Shown here: one piece after another, positions 7,015-14,803 of the stretch
Layout of the letters: the number at the start of each line of letters is the position of its first letter
Position numbering within the stretch: position 1 is the first letter of the stretch
DNA from: Nanobdellota archaeon
GTDB taxonomy: Archaea; Nanobdellota; Nanobdellia; Pacearchaeales; GW2011-AR1
NCBI GenBank assembly: GCA_030647965.1
Contig: JAUSIT010000007.1
Location: forward strand, 1-47,383
Reading direction: 5' to 3'
DNA length: 47,383 bases
Translations under genes and position numbers: made by a program
The notes under the pieces: generated by a model
Database searches by the model: none
What the model saw: the letters and a program-made list of their open reading frames with translations, nothing else
What the model was told of the DNA's origin: nothing

Positions 7015-8694
7015 ATGAAAAAAGGGCTGATTTTTCTAGTTTTTTTTATATTTATTCTATCAATTACATTTGTTATTGGAGAAGAAAATAATACTAATCC
7101 CAATCCTTCTATGGTGGTTACTATTCCAATTCCTTCCACAACAACTACAACAACAATTAATACTCCTACAACAACTCTTCCTGCAACAACTATAACAACA
7201 CAAGAACAAGTTTTTGAACAAGTAAAATGTATTTTTGCAAATTCAAAAACACAGCAAAAATGTTATCTTGCAGGATATAATGATAAATTCTTTTGTTCAG
7301 GAGCTGAAACTTGTGTTATAGATGTTAATGGTTATCAAGGACAGCAATTAACTTGGAAAAGTACTTGCGGGGGATATTCTTATACAACTATTGATGGAAA
7401 TAATGATTATGCTAAATTTGATTGTACTCCTCAAGAAACTACAACAAACCCAATACAGACCATGCCCCCTATAACAGAGATTCCTGTAAAAATTCCACAA
7501 ATTGAAGAACAACCTAAAAGTCCATACACTTCAACATGGTACAAAACAGGTTATTGGGAATGCTATGATGGGATAAACACTAAACAAGGAGATCTAGCCC
7601 CAGGGGAGATAACTTCTTGTAAACCTGCCGAAGTTTGGAAAAAATATGCAGAAGAGTTTTGTAATAATCATTGCAGTAATGAAACAGGAAAATGCGGGGT
7701 AAATAGTTTTGGAGTATCTAATGAATGTTCTGGAGATACAATAATTAAAAAGTCTGTTTGTGGGAATGGGGTTTGTGAAGGCGGAGAAGGAGAAATTTGT
7801 AAGGTTGAAGCACTTGCTTGCAACCAAGGAGAAACATGCAAAGCATCTACAGGAACATGTTATATTGCTTGTCCTCAAGATTGCAAAAAATCAGATTTAA
7901 AAGAAGTAAGCGCAAAATTAAATGAAAAATTTAAGTTAGGAGTAAGTCAAGTTGCATTATTGGATTATCAAGAATTAAAAATTAATTTTAATGATTTATT
8001 TATTCCAAAATGTCAAGAAACAGTTCAGTCAGAAAAAGCAACAGCTATAATTGAAAAATATGATACTATCACTGGAAGTGTTATCGCCAGTAATAATGAA
8101 AAATCAGTACCATCTACTTCTGCAATAGAGTTTAAATGCGAATCAGAGCCCTATGCAGTTTTACAATTAAAATATCTAGATAAAGATAACAAAAGCAAGA
8201 CAGATGTTATAAAAATAAGACTTGGAGAAAAGAAACAGATTTCTGATTTTGTGATAAGCTTTTTAGATTATAATCAAGAACTTAAATTAGGATTTTTCCG
8301 TGTTTCTTTAGTTGGTTCTGAAACTACTCCTCCATGCCCTTTAGATTGTATCTGCGATATTTATGGTAAAGTTAAAGAATGTAAAAAAATAGCAAAATGT
8401 GAATCTGGAAAAAGTTTATGCCCTGACGGAGTATGTAGGGATAAATGCAATATAACCAATATCACTACTGAATGTAAATTTGGATGTTTTTACCAAGATA
8501 AATGTCTGCCATATGGTTTGAGAATTAATAATTTATATTGTTCAATAAATAATGACATGACTTCACAATTAGAAGCAAATGAAGTTTGTGATAATAATTT
8601 TGAATGTTCAACAAATGTTTGTATTGATAAAAAATGTGTTAGTTCTGGTCTTATTCAAAAAATGATGGATTGGTTCAGTAAATTATTTGGATAA
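7015..8694 (+). CDS. Secreted Cys-rich cell-surface protein
   Basis: 559 aa with a clear signal peptide (residues 1-21, KKGLIFLVFFIFILSITFV then GEE). A Thr/Pro-rich linker at about 38-72 looks like a glycosylated stalk. The rest has more than 30 cysteines in EGF-like or disulfide-knot spacing, including VCGNGVCEGGEGEICK. A final ~80-residue module ends in CSTNVCIDKKCVSSG followed by an amphipathic WFSKLFG tail. I have seen that kind of C-terminal module in many DPANN secreted proteins. It is predicted to be exported by Sec and displayed on the S-layer or used in host contact (inference). No enzymatic motif seen. TATA TTTATAAAG at 6988-6996. Confidence 0.75.
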   Translation: MKKGLIFLVFFIFILSITFVIGEENNTNPNPSMVVTIPIPSTTTTTTINTPTTTLPATTITTQEQVFEQVKCIFANSKTQQKCYLAGYNDKFFCSGAETCVIDVNGYQGQQLTWKSTCGGYSYTTIDGNNDYAKFDCTPQETTTNPIQTMPPITEIPVKIPQIEEQPKSPYTSTWYKTGYWECYDGINTKQGDLAPGEITSCKPAEVWKKYAEEFCNNHCSNETGKCGVNSFGVSNECSGDTIIKKSVCGNGVCEGGEGEICKVEALACNQGETCKASTGTCYIACPQDCKKSDLKEVSAKLNEKFKLGVSQVALLDYQELKINFNDLFIPKCQETVQSEKATAIIEKYDTITGSVIASNNEKSVPSTSAIEFKCESEPYAVLQLKYLDKDNKSKTDVIKIRLGEKKQISDFVISFLDYNQELKLGFFRVSLVGSETTPPCPLDCICDIYGKVKECKKIAKCESGKSLCPDGVCRDKCNITNITTECKFGCFYQDKCLPYGLRINNLYCSINNDMTSQLEANEVCDNNFECSTNVCIDKKCVSSGLIQKMMDWFSKLFG

Positions 8695-8731
8695 TTCTTT
8701 AGAATGAATATAATATCTTTATGTCAGAAAT

Positions 8732-8860
8732 TTACTTTGCAGGTTTATCTGGTTCTTTACTAGACCAATTTATAACTTTATTACAACTTACACAAATATA
8801 TCTTTGATTAGAACCTTCAACTTTCATTGGCTTTTGACATTTTTTATTTGGGCATATCAT
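8732..8860 (-). CDS. 42-aa zinc-ribbon protein
   Basis: A short frame starting ATG ATA TGC CCA with two cysteine pairs, MICPNKKCQ and YICVSCNKV, separated by 20 residues: a complete minimal zinc ribbon. The tail SSKEPDKPAK is charged. TATA box GGTTTATATATT at about 8909-8920, so there is a leader that also holds a 9-codon frame (8862-8891). The function is unknown; such ribbons bind nucleic acid or protein partners. Too short for usual gene callers. Confidence 0.65.
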   Translation of the reverse strand: MICPNKKCQKPMKVEGSNQRYICVSCNKVINWSSKEPDKPAK

Positions 8861-8861
8861 G

Positions 8862-8891
8862 TTATTGAAACCATTTACCTATTTTTTTCAT
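8862..8891 (-). CDS. Possible 9-codon leader peptide upstream of the zinc-ribbon gene
   Basis: MKKIGKWFQ and a TAA stop, with the stop one base before the ATG of the zinc-ribbon gene. Its own ATG is about 24 bases from the TATA box at 8909-8920, the leaderless distance used elsewhere in this window. Reinitiation or a frameshift joining it to the zinc ribbon are both possible. Evidence is positional only. Confidence 0.3.
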   Translation of the reverse strand: MKKIGKWFQ

Positions 8892-9038
8892 AGTTTATCA
8901 TAGGCATCCTAATATATAAACCTTGTGTTTTGTCACTACTAAGAAATGAGAATATAATCTTTGATAAAATTGATGAATAATTTGCAAGATATCTCCTAAA
9001 TAATAAATAAAAAAGAATTATCTATATTTCAAATAAAA

Positions 9039-9599
9039 TTATTTATTGCCCTTTATTCTCTTTAAAGCAGCTCTTACATTTTTGTTCAATTGAGTCATTG
9101 AATCTTCTAATTGCTGGTTATTTTTTGTTCCAGTGCATACTAATTTTCCATTGCTGAATAATAAGAAAGTTGCAGTAGGATTATCTAATTTATATACTAA
9201 ACCTGGAAATTGTTCTGGTTCATATTCTGTATTTTCTAATTCTAAAGAAAGCAAGTTTAAATTTAAATCTAAATCAATACTGCCAGATGCAACTATATTT
9301 TGAACATTTACTTTTGGTTTTTCAGTAACATTAACATTTATTTTTCTTAATTGTTTTATAACTTGTTGAATAACTTCTTTAACTTGTGCAATTGATTTTG
9401 TTCCAGTGCATACAAGATTTCCAGAACTAAAAACTAAAACAGCAGATTTTGGTTTTTTTATTCTTAAAACCAAACCGGGAAAAGTATCAGGATTATATTC
9501 AGTATTAGTATTCACTCTTGCTAATTTTGTTAAAGAAACATCTTTGCCTAAAGATGCAGTAGCAACAATATTTTGAACTTTAAGAGAATCTTTTGCCAT
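9039..9599 (-). CDS. tbp: TATA-box-binding protein (TBP)
   Basis: 186 aa made of the two direct repeats typical of TBP. VQNIVATASLGKDVSLTKLARV..TEYNPDTFPGLVLRI with VFSSGNLVCTGTKS is the first repeat. VQNIVASGSIDLDLNLNLL..TEYEPEQFPGLVYKL with LFSNGKLVCTGTKN is the second. It recognises the A/T promoter boxes seen throughout the window and recruits TFB and RNA polymerase. Length matches archaeal TBP (180-190 aa). Box CTTTTTAAAGG at about 9622-9632 fits a leaderless start. Single gene, no operon partner. Confidence 0.95.
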   Translation of the reverse strand: MAKDSLKVQNIVATASLGKDVSLTKLARVNTNTEYNPDTFPGLVLRIKKPKSAVLVFSSGNLVCTGTKSIAQVKEVIQQVIKQLRKINVNVTEKPKVNVQNIVASGSIDLDLNLNLLSLELENTEYEPEQFPGLVYKLDNPTATFLLFSNGKLVCTGTKNNQQLEDSMTQLNKNVRAALKRIKGNK

Positions 9600-9753
9600 C
9601 TATTATTTAAAAAGGATTTGCCTTTAAAAAGCTTTCGTTTGTTATCGAGGATTATTTTTAGGCTTTAAAAGGAGTTTTTTAATTAAAGACAGTCCACAAA
9701 TTGCCTGATGTCTGCATATTAATATTTAGAGATAATTTCCTGTTCATACTTAT

Positions 9754-10029
9754 CTAGATCTCTTTTAAAATTTCTCTTCCTTTTCTTGTAATCATGTAAA
9801 ATCTAAAATGAGGATCTTCAGGATTCTTACATTTAGCCAATCCTATTTTTTTCAAATCTAAAAATACTCGACTTATTGCTTCTCTATGCTTATTAAAATC
9901 GTGTGCTAAAAAAGAAGCAATCTGTGGTTTCTCATTTAATTTTTTAAGAACTTCTAATCTTAACTTGCTTCTGGCCAGAAATATTCTCACCTCATCACTA
10001 ACCATTAAATAAAGCGTAATTTTTAGCAT
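9754..10029 (-). CDS. Winged-helix DNA-binding regulator
   Basis: 91 aa. SKLRLEVLKKLNEKPQIASFLAHDFNKHREAISRVFLDLKKIGLAKCKN is a helix-turn-helix with recognition helix around HREAISRVFLDL, followed by a wing PHFRFYMITRKGREILK. Similar to ArsR/PadR-like small archaeal regulators. Divergently transcribed from the membrane/CFI-box operon starting at 10087, with the palindromic box ATTTAAAT (10057-10064) between them, so it probably controls itself and that operon (inference). A second start at the Met nine codons in (10005) is possible. Confidence 0.72.
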   Translation of the reverse strand: MLKITLYLMVSDEVRIFLARSKLRLEVLKKLNEKPQIASFLAHDFNKHREAISRVFLDLKKIGLAKCKNPEDPHFRFYMITRKGREILKEI

Positions 10030-10056
10030 TTAAGCCAGAGTGATAATCAGCGTAAC

Positions 10057-10064
10057 ATTTAAAT
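10057..10064. promoter_or_regulatory. Symmetric TATA element between divergent genes
   Basis: The perfect palindrome ATTTAAAT lies about 26 bases from the ATG at 10087 and about 31 bases from the ATG at 10029. One symmetric element could therefore serve both divergent promoters, which would couple the regulator and the surface-protein operon. Confidence 0.5.
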
Positions 10065-10086
10065 AATAAATCAACAAAGTATTTTT

Positions 10087-10755
10087 ATGGCTAAAAGGAA
10101 GGAAAAACTTTTTCTTATTGCAGGAGGAGCTATATTTGTTTTTGTAATAATAACTAGTCTATTAATAATTATCCAAGTGCCTTATAATGTAAAAGTTATT
10201 TATACTGATAAAGAACCTTATACAGATACAAACTGCAATAGTATTAATCTAAAAAGTGTTGTTGATTGGGGGCAAACTCAAACTGTTTGTTTAAATCAAA
10301 TTTGCGATTCACATCAAAGTGTATGCACAAATACTAACTGGTATGGGGGATGCACTTCTTATTCTGACCAATGCACCCATTATGCTTGCACTAAGTATAG
10401 ATATTATTGCAGTTTGAACATACAAAATATTGATGATACTGCGGGAACTTGGAGAGTTAATGCTTATCAACAAGACCAAGATACTAAACAAAACTCTTTT
10501 GTTAAAGATGTTGATGTTTTTATTCAACCAACTCGAACTGGCACAGCAAATTGGGATTTTACTGTTGATGCCGGGAATAATGTTATTTGTATGTATCTGT
10601 ATAATGGAATTAATGCCCCAACAAAAAGAGTCTGTAAAGATGTGATTGCGTATAACTCTATTCAAAAATCAAAAACTGAAATAAGATATTGTAATGCTTG
10701 GAAAAAGTTAGTTGGAAAATGTAATGATATAACTGAGTATTCGGGAGCAAATTAA
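10087..10755 (+). CDS. Membrane-anchored Cys-rich extracytoplasmic protein
   Basis: 222 aa. A basic N-terminus (MAKRKEK) precedes one hydrophobic helix at residues 9-32 (LIAGGAIFVFVIITSLLIII), and the rest is predicted outside the cell. Residues 45-110 hold about ten cysteines with Tyr/Trp between them (WYGGCTSYSDQCTHYACTKYRYYC). A beta-rich segment with a pair of cysteines follows (residues 130-190). No known domain recognised. First gene of a three-gene run with the CFI-box protein 1 base downstream. Confidence 0.62.
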   Translation: MAKRKEKLFLIAGGAIFVFVIITSLLIIIQVPYNVKVIYTDKEPYTDTNCNSINLKSVVDWGQTQTVCLNQICDSHQSVCTNTNWYGGCTSYSDQCTHYACTKYRYYCSLNIQNIDDTAGTWRVNAYQQDQDTKQNSFVKDVDVFIQPTRTGTANWDFTVDAGNNVICMYLYNGINAPTKRVCKDVIAYNSIQKSKTEIRYCNAWKKLVGKCNDITEYSGAN

Positions 10756-10756
10756 A

Positions 10757-11059
10757 ATGACCCACTGTCAAAAATGTGGTACACAATATGATAATGAAGA
10801 TGTTTACTGCCGTAAATGTGGAGATAAACTTCCATCGGGCTGTTTTATAGCTACTGCTTGTTATGGTATAGAAAGTGAAGAAGTTAATATATTCAGACAT
10901 TATGGGGATAATACTCTTTTGAAATACAAAATTGGAAGAAAATTTGTTAATTTTTATTATAATACAAGTCCACCTATCGCAGATTTTATTTCTAATAAAC
11001 CTTTAATTAAGAAATGCGTAAGGGTTGGGCTTTATCCCATTAAGGAGATGGTTAAGTAA
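10757..11059 (+). CDS. Zinc ribbon plus CFI-box domain protein
   Basis: 100 aa in two parts. Residues 1-25 are a zinc ribbon (CQKCGTQY..DVYCRKCG). From residue 30 the sequence CFIATACYG...E..IFRHYGDNTLL is the CFI-box motif, followed by GRKFVNFYYNTSPPIADFI. In other organisms the CFI-box is found at the C-terminus of many proteins and has been proposed as a processing or sorting signal. Here it is the main body of a small protein with a zinc-ribbon head and lies between two membrane-protein genes. Function unknown; the CFI-box assignment is by motif. Confidence 0.75.
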   Translation: MTHCQKCGTQYDNEDVYCRKCGDKLPSGCFIATACYGIESEEVNIFRHYGDNTLLKYKIGRKFVNFYYNTSPPIADFISNKPLIKKCVRVGLYPIKEMVK

Positions 11060-11060
11060 G

Positions 11061-11459
11061 ATGGGATATTGGGAAGAAAAAATAAATAAAAAGAAATATT
11101 ATCTCTTTTTTTGGGTTATTTCGATTATTATTTTTTTAGTTATTGGGTCTTATAGTTTGACATTTATACAAAATAATAATTTAGACTCTCAAATATTTGA
11201 GTTAAATAGATTTCAATCTTGTAAATTACTTTATATAGAATCTATTATTGTCAATAATCTATCTATGGCAGATCCTGTATCTAATAATTGTGCAGTTAGT
11301 TCTTTAATTAATACTAAAGATGAAAATGAAAAATATTTAAGAGATAAAGAAAAGATATTTTATTATATGTTAGGTTCAATTCTATCTTCAGTAGCTTTAA
11401 TAATATTATCTATTATACATCCATTTAAAGTTGATAAAGGATATTCTAACAATCCCTAA
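11061..11459 (+). CDS. Small membrane protein of the CFI-box operon
   Basis: 132 aa from the ATG at 11061, one base after the preceding stop; an upstream in-frame ATG at 11025 would overlap the CFI-box gene and is less likely. One helix near residues 14-38 (YYLFFWVISIIIFLVIGSYSL) and another near 100-122 (FYYMLGSILSSVALIILSII) frame an external loop with two cysteines. Not recognised. Its context suggests it acts with the two preceding proteins. Confidence 0.6.
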   Translation: MGYWEEKINKKKYYLFFWVISIIIFLVIGSYSLTFIQNNNLDSQIFELNRFQSCKLLYIESIIVNNLSMADPVSNNCAVSSLINTKDENEKYLRDKEKIFYYMLGSILSSVALIILSIIHPFKVDKGYSNNP

Positions 11460-11534
11460 TTTTTAGACAAAGATACTTTAAGTATTAAATAATAGTTACA
11501 CTAATTTATAAAGTATAATCTATTGTAATCTGTA

Positions 11535-11606
11535 ATGGTGTTATGTCCATTAGGGACATAAAAACAAGGGGATGTGGCGGGTTTGCCTCTCACCCTTGCA
11601 AAATTT
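11535..11606 (+). ncRNA. Candidate small structured RNA in GC-rich island
   Basis: Between convergent genes there is a GC-rich patch in an otherwise AT-rich gap. TTTATAAAG at 11505-11513 could be its promoter. It can form TAATGG/CCATTA (11533-11538 with 11547-11552) or, alternatively, TATGTCC/GGACATA (11542-11548 with 11554-11560), which exclude each other. A further stem CAAGGG/CCCTTG (11565-11570 with 11593-11598) is followed by AAAATTTT. No box C/D or H/ACA motif is clear and no known family is recognised. Confidence 0.35.
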
Positions 11607-11612
11607 TAATTA

Positions 11613-12359
11613 TTAAGGAAATATTTTAAGACTCCAATTTAGAGAATTATTTTTTAGTACAATTTTACTAAGTATTTTAGAATAGCCATTTTCAATAGAG
11701 TTATGTTTTGAAACATTACTAAATTTATTAGTTTTATAATGATAATTTATTGCATAAGCTACAAAATCAGCTAATTGACATAAATTTCTCCAATGAGAGC
11801 AGGTAAATAATGCGTCCTCTATTAAAAATTCATTATCCTGATATTGAGTACCATTTAACAAAAAGTTTTTTATTTTTTTCCTGATTTTATTATCAAAATC
11901 ATTATTTATTGAGTCAAGTATCATTAATCCATATTGGTTCTTTTGTCCCGCTGCGATTAAATTTTTATTTAAATCTTTTAAATTCCAACAGATTCTTTCG
12001 AATAGAAGTCGTAAAGCCCAATTTTCAATGTCTTTTCCAGGATACATCTTATCTTTTTTAATAAGAACTCCAACAATTCTAATATTCAGAGAGCTGATTA
12101 AATCAAAAATAGAATTTATTACATTTATTCTTTCTTGAAGAGCCATATTTTTATATAAATTCTTACCATGAACAATTTCCGCTAAGTGAAGTTCATAAAG
12201 TTCCCAATTTTGACCAAATAATTTCTTCCTTAAATTTGTTACTTTTTCATCAATTTCATTCCAATTTTCTTCATTTGCAATTATTCCTGCAACAACATAA
12301 TTTTCATTAGAGTCGGTTCTTTCTGGCTTGCCAGATTCATCTAGATAGATTAAAAACAT
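11613..12359 (-). CDS. DUF3800 domain protein
   Basis: 248 aa starting MFLIYLDESGKPERTDSNENYVVAGI, the YLDESG start typical of DUF3800. Later acidic positions (LMILDSINNDFDN and CQLADFVAYAINYHY) match the family's conserved aspartates, which suggest an RNase H-like metal-dependent nuclease fold. DUF3800 genes are common in accessory DNA and defence-associated contexts of bacteria and archaea, but biochemical function is not settled. Monocistronic, convergent with the CFI-box operon and next to the GC-rich island. Confidence 0.78.
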   Translation of the reverse strand: MFLIYLDESGKPERTDSNENYVVAGIIANEENWNEIDEKVTNLRKKLFGQNWELYELHLAEIVHGKNLYKNMALQERINVINSIFDLISSLNIRIVGVLIKKDKMYPGKDIENWALRLLFERICWNLKDLNKNLIAAGQKNQYGLMILDSINNDFDNKIRKKIKNFLLNGTQYQDNEFLIEDALFTCSHWRNLCQLADFVAYAINYHYKTNKFSNVSKHNSIENGYSKILSKIVLKNNSLNWSLKIFP

Positions 12360-12463
12360 TAAAAAAGAAAGTAGAAATGGATTTTTATAGATTTATGAGA
12401 TTTTTATTCATAGATATTCCTTCTAATTTGTGGCTCTTTTAATGATTTATGGGCGGCATAAGT

Positions 12464-14155
12464 TTATCTCTCTTTTTCCTCTTCTCGTTCCACTTCTTGT
12501 ATTGTTGCAATATCATTTATCCCCCTATCTGGCCTAAGCATTTTAAATCTTGGAAAACGCAAAGCAAATCCAGAAGAATAACTTGGGCTTTTTTGTATAT
12601 TTTGATATTGAACAGTTATAACAACTTCTGGCTTAACCTGAAGATGTTTTCCTTCTTCTTTTATAACTAATTTTTTTAATATTTTAGTTAATTCCATAAA
12701 AGAAGTTCCTTCTTTTTCTTTTTCTTTTAATCCTGTTGAAACTTTTCCAATTTCAAGAAGTTCTTTTCCATTTCTGCATGAAACATCAAAACTTGTAAGC
12801 CAGCCTGCTCTTTTTCCATTACCCCATTCTGCCCCTGTAATGACTAAATCAAAATCATTTCCTTTTGGTTTTATTTTAACAGCATAGCCAACTCTTGCTC
12901 CAGGTTTATAGGGCGCTTCTAAATTTTTAGCCATTAAACCTTCTTGTCCTTCTTCTAATGCTTTATCAAAAAATTCTTCTGCCTTTTTTTCATCAGAAGT
13001 TATAATTTGTTTTGCAAGAACAATTTTAAATTTTTGCTGCTTGATAACTTTTTCAATTAACTCTCTTCTTTTTTTAAAAGGTTCTTGAATTAATGATTTT
13101 CCATCACAAAAAATAATATCAAAAACATTTAATTCAATCGGCAATTCTTTTTCTAATCTTTCAATATCATATTTTCTTCTTATTCTTTGAGAAATTGCTT
13201 GAAAAGGCATATATTCTTTTGTTTTAGGATTATAGCCCACTGCCTCGCAATCAATAATAAAACTTTTTGCATTTACATATTCGTTTACATATTTTACAGC
13301 ATCTGGAAACTGGTTTGTAACATTATCTAACCTTCTTGTAAAAATTTTTACATGCCCGTTTTCATCTTTATTAATCATCATTCTAAATCCATCATATTTA
13401 TATTCAAATGCAGCAGGTTTTCCAGTAATTCTAAATGCATCTTCAATATTTTCTGCTTTTGGAAAAAGCATAACCTTTACAGGTCTGCCCGGAGATAAAG
13501 AAATTTCTTTTAATTTATTTTTGCATGTTTTTTCAAAAACTTCTGCAAAATCAGTAGTAGTATCATAAGCACTTTGTACTTCTTCACTTTTTTCTCTTTT
13601 TTTCTCAATATTTTCAGGACTAAAACAATGTTCAACAATAGAATCTCTTAAAATTCCAGAACCAATTCCAATTTTTAAATCTCCAATAACTGTTCTTATA
13701 ATATATTTAGCTTCTTTATCTGATGCAGAATTTAATAATTCAATAATTAATCCCATTTTTTTATCAACAGTTCCATTTCCTTCTAAAGTAGAAAGTTTTT
13801 GTAAATTGGCTAAGACTTTTTGACTAGTTAATTTTTCAGAAAATAATGTTGATTGTTTTTTATTTTGCATTAATTTTTCAGCAACTTTTCCCAAATCCCC
13901 TATTTTTTTAAATTCTTTTACAATTCCCTCTTCATTTATTCCAGAAGCTTTTGAAATTGCTTTTATTGCTAGCTGTTGTGAAATTCCAAGAATTCTTTCA
14001 TCATAATCTGCAAAAACTCTGCCCTGAATTAAATAAATTATTTGAGGCTCATTTTTTATTTTTCCAAGAAATTCTGCCAAGATTTTAGTTTTTTCAAGTC
14101 CTTTAGAAGTAGCTTCAAGCCTTTCATACACCTCGCATAAATCAGAATACTTCAT
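12464..14155 (-). CDS. lig: ATP-dependent DNA ligase
   Basis: 563 aa, the usual length of archaeal DNA ligase I. An N-terminal helical DNA-binding domain (1-210, including GDLKIGIGSGILRDSIV) is followed by the nucleotidyltransferase motif I EYKYDGFR with the adenylated lysine at residue 253. RLDNVTNQFPD, FIIDCEAVGYN and EGLMAKN are motifs III, IIIa and IV-V. The OB domain ends with QKSPSYSSGFALRFPRFKMLRPD. It seals nicks in replication and repair using ATP. Box ATATAAAAAGAGG near 14173-14185 fits a leaderless start. Confidence 0.95.
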   Translation of the reverse strand: MKYSDLCEVYERLEATSKGLEKTKILAEFLGKIKNEPQIIYLIQGRVFADYDERILGISQQLAIKAISKASGINEEGIVKEFKKIGDLGKVAEKLMQNKKQSTLFSEKLTSQKVLANLQKLSTLEGNGTVDKKMGLIIELLNSASDKEAKYIIRTVIGDLKIGIGSGILRDSIVEHCFSPENIEKKREKSEEVQSAYDTTTDFAEVFEKTCKNKLKEISLSPGRPVKVMLFPKAENIEDAFRITGKPAAFEYKYDGFRMMINKDENGHVKIFTRRLDNVTNQFPDAVKYVNEYVNAKSFIIDCEAVGYNPKTKEYMPFQAISQRIRRKYDIERLEKELPIELNVFDIIFCDGKSLIQEPFKKRRELIEKVIKQQKFKIVLAKQIITSDEKKAEEFFDKALEEGQEGLMAKNLEAPYKPGARVGYAVKIKPKGNDFDLVITGAEWGNGKRAGWLTSFDVSCRNGKELLEIGKVSTGLKEKEKEGTSFMELTKILKKLVIKEEGKHLQVKPEVVITVQYQNIQKSPSYSSGFALRFPRFKMLRPDRGINDIATIQEVEREEEKER

Positions 14156-14298
14156 ATAATATAAACAAAAACCCTCTTTTTATATTTTTTTTAGTTATTT
14201 TTCTGATGCTCAGAATTGTAGGGTTAGAGAGAATTTGATGTCCTGAAGAGTTAAAATCAAACAGATAATTATTTAAGTTTCTAATTTTATTTAATTGA

Positions 14299-14742
14299 AT
14301 GGACAAAAAAATTAGGAAGTATCTTTTATTATTTTTTGTTTTAATGCTCTTTTGGATTACAGGTGCTATGGTTGATAGTTTATTATGGTTTCATGATTCT
14401 TATCAAACACCTATATGGATTGTTGAGAACATTAATATTTTTTGGCTTGTCTTAAATCAATTTTTATTGCCCTTGGCAATTTTATTAATTATTATGCCAG
14501 AATTTAATACTTTAATTTTCTTCTTAGGTTCTGTATTTATAGGAAGTGTAGTTTGGGATTTGGTTTATTCTTTATTAACCAGGGGGATATTAATTAGCGA
14601 TAGTATGGAAAAATGGTTTGAGATTGGGGGATTCAGTATAGGGGTATCTAAAAAATATGCCCTCTTATTTTACCTTATTAGATTACTAATTGGGTTTGGA
14701 TTTTTTTGGTTACTTCTATATAGATTAAAAAAAGTTGAGTAG
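14299..14742 (+). CDS. Four-helix integral membrane protein, unknown
   Basis: 147 aa. Hydrophobic helices lie at about 6-30, 44-68, 72-95 and 118-142 with short polar loops. Inside loops carry Lys/Arg (DKKIRK at the start, YRLKKVE at the end), so both termini are probably cytoplasmic. No motif recognised and no operon partner. Box TTATTTAAG at 14268-14276. Confidence 0.55.
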   Translation: MDKKIRKYLLLFFVLMLFWITGAMVDSLLWFHDSYQTPIWIVENINIFWLVLNQFLLPLAILLIIMPEFNTLIFFLGSVFIGSVVWDLVYSLLTRGILISDSMEKWFEIGGFSIGVSKKYALLFYLIRLLIGFGFFWLLLYRLKKVE

Positions 14743-14803
14743 TATTTCTTTTATAATATAAAATCACATAAATTTATTTAAAAAGAATTTTTCTGATAAT
14801 TCT

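Noticed and set aside
9600-9753. Gap between tbp and the regulator gene
   Set aside because: Holds only promoter-like A/T sequence and no open frame or stable pairing.
11535-12359. GC-rich island plus DUF3800 as a type III toxin-antitoxin pair
   Set aside because: No tandem RNA repeats and the RNA lies downstream of a convergent gene rather than directly before the toxin.
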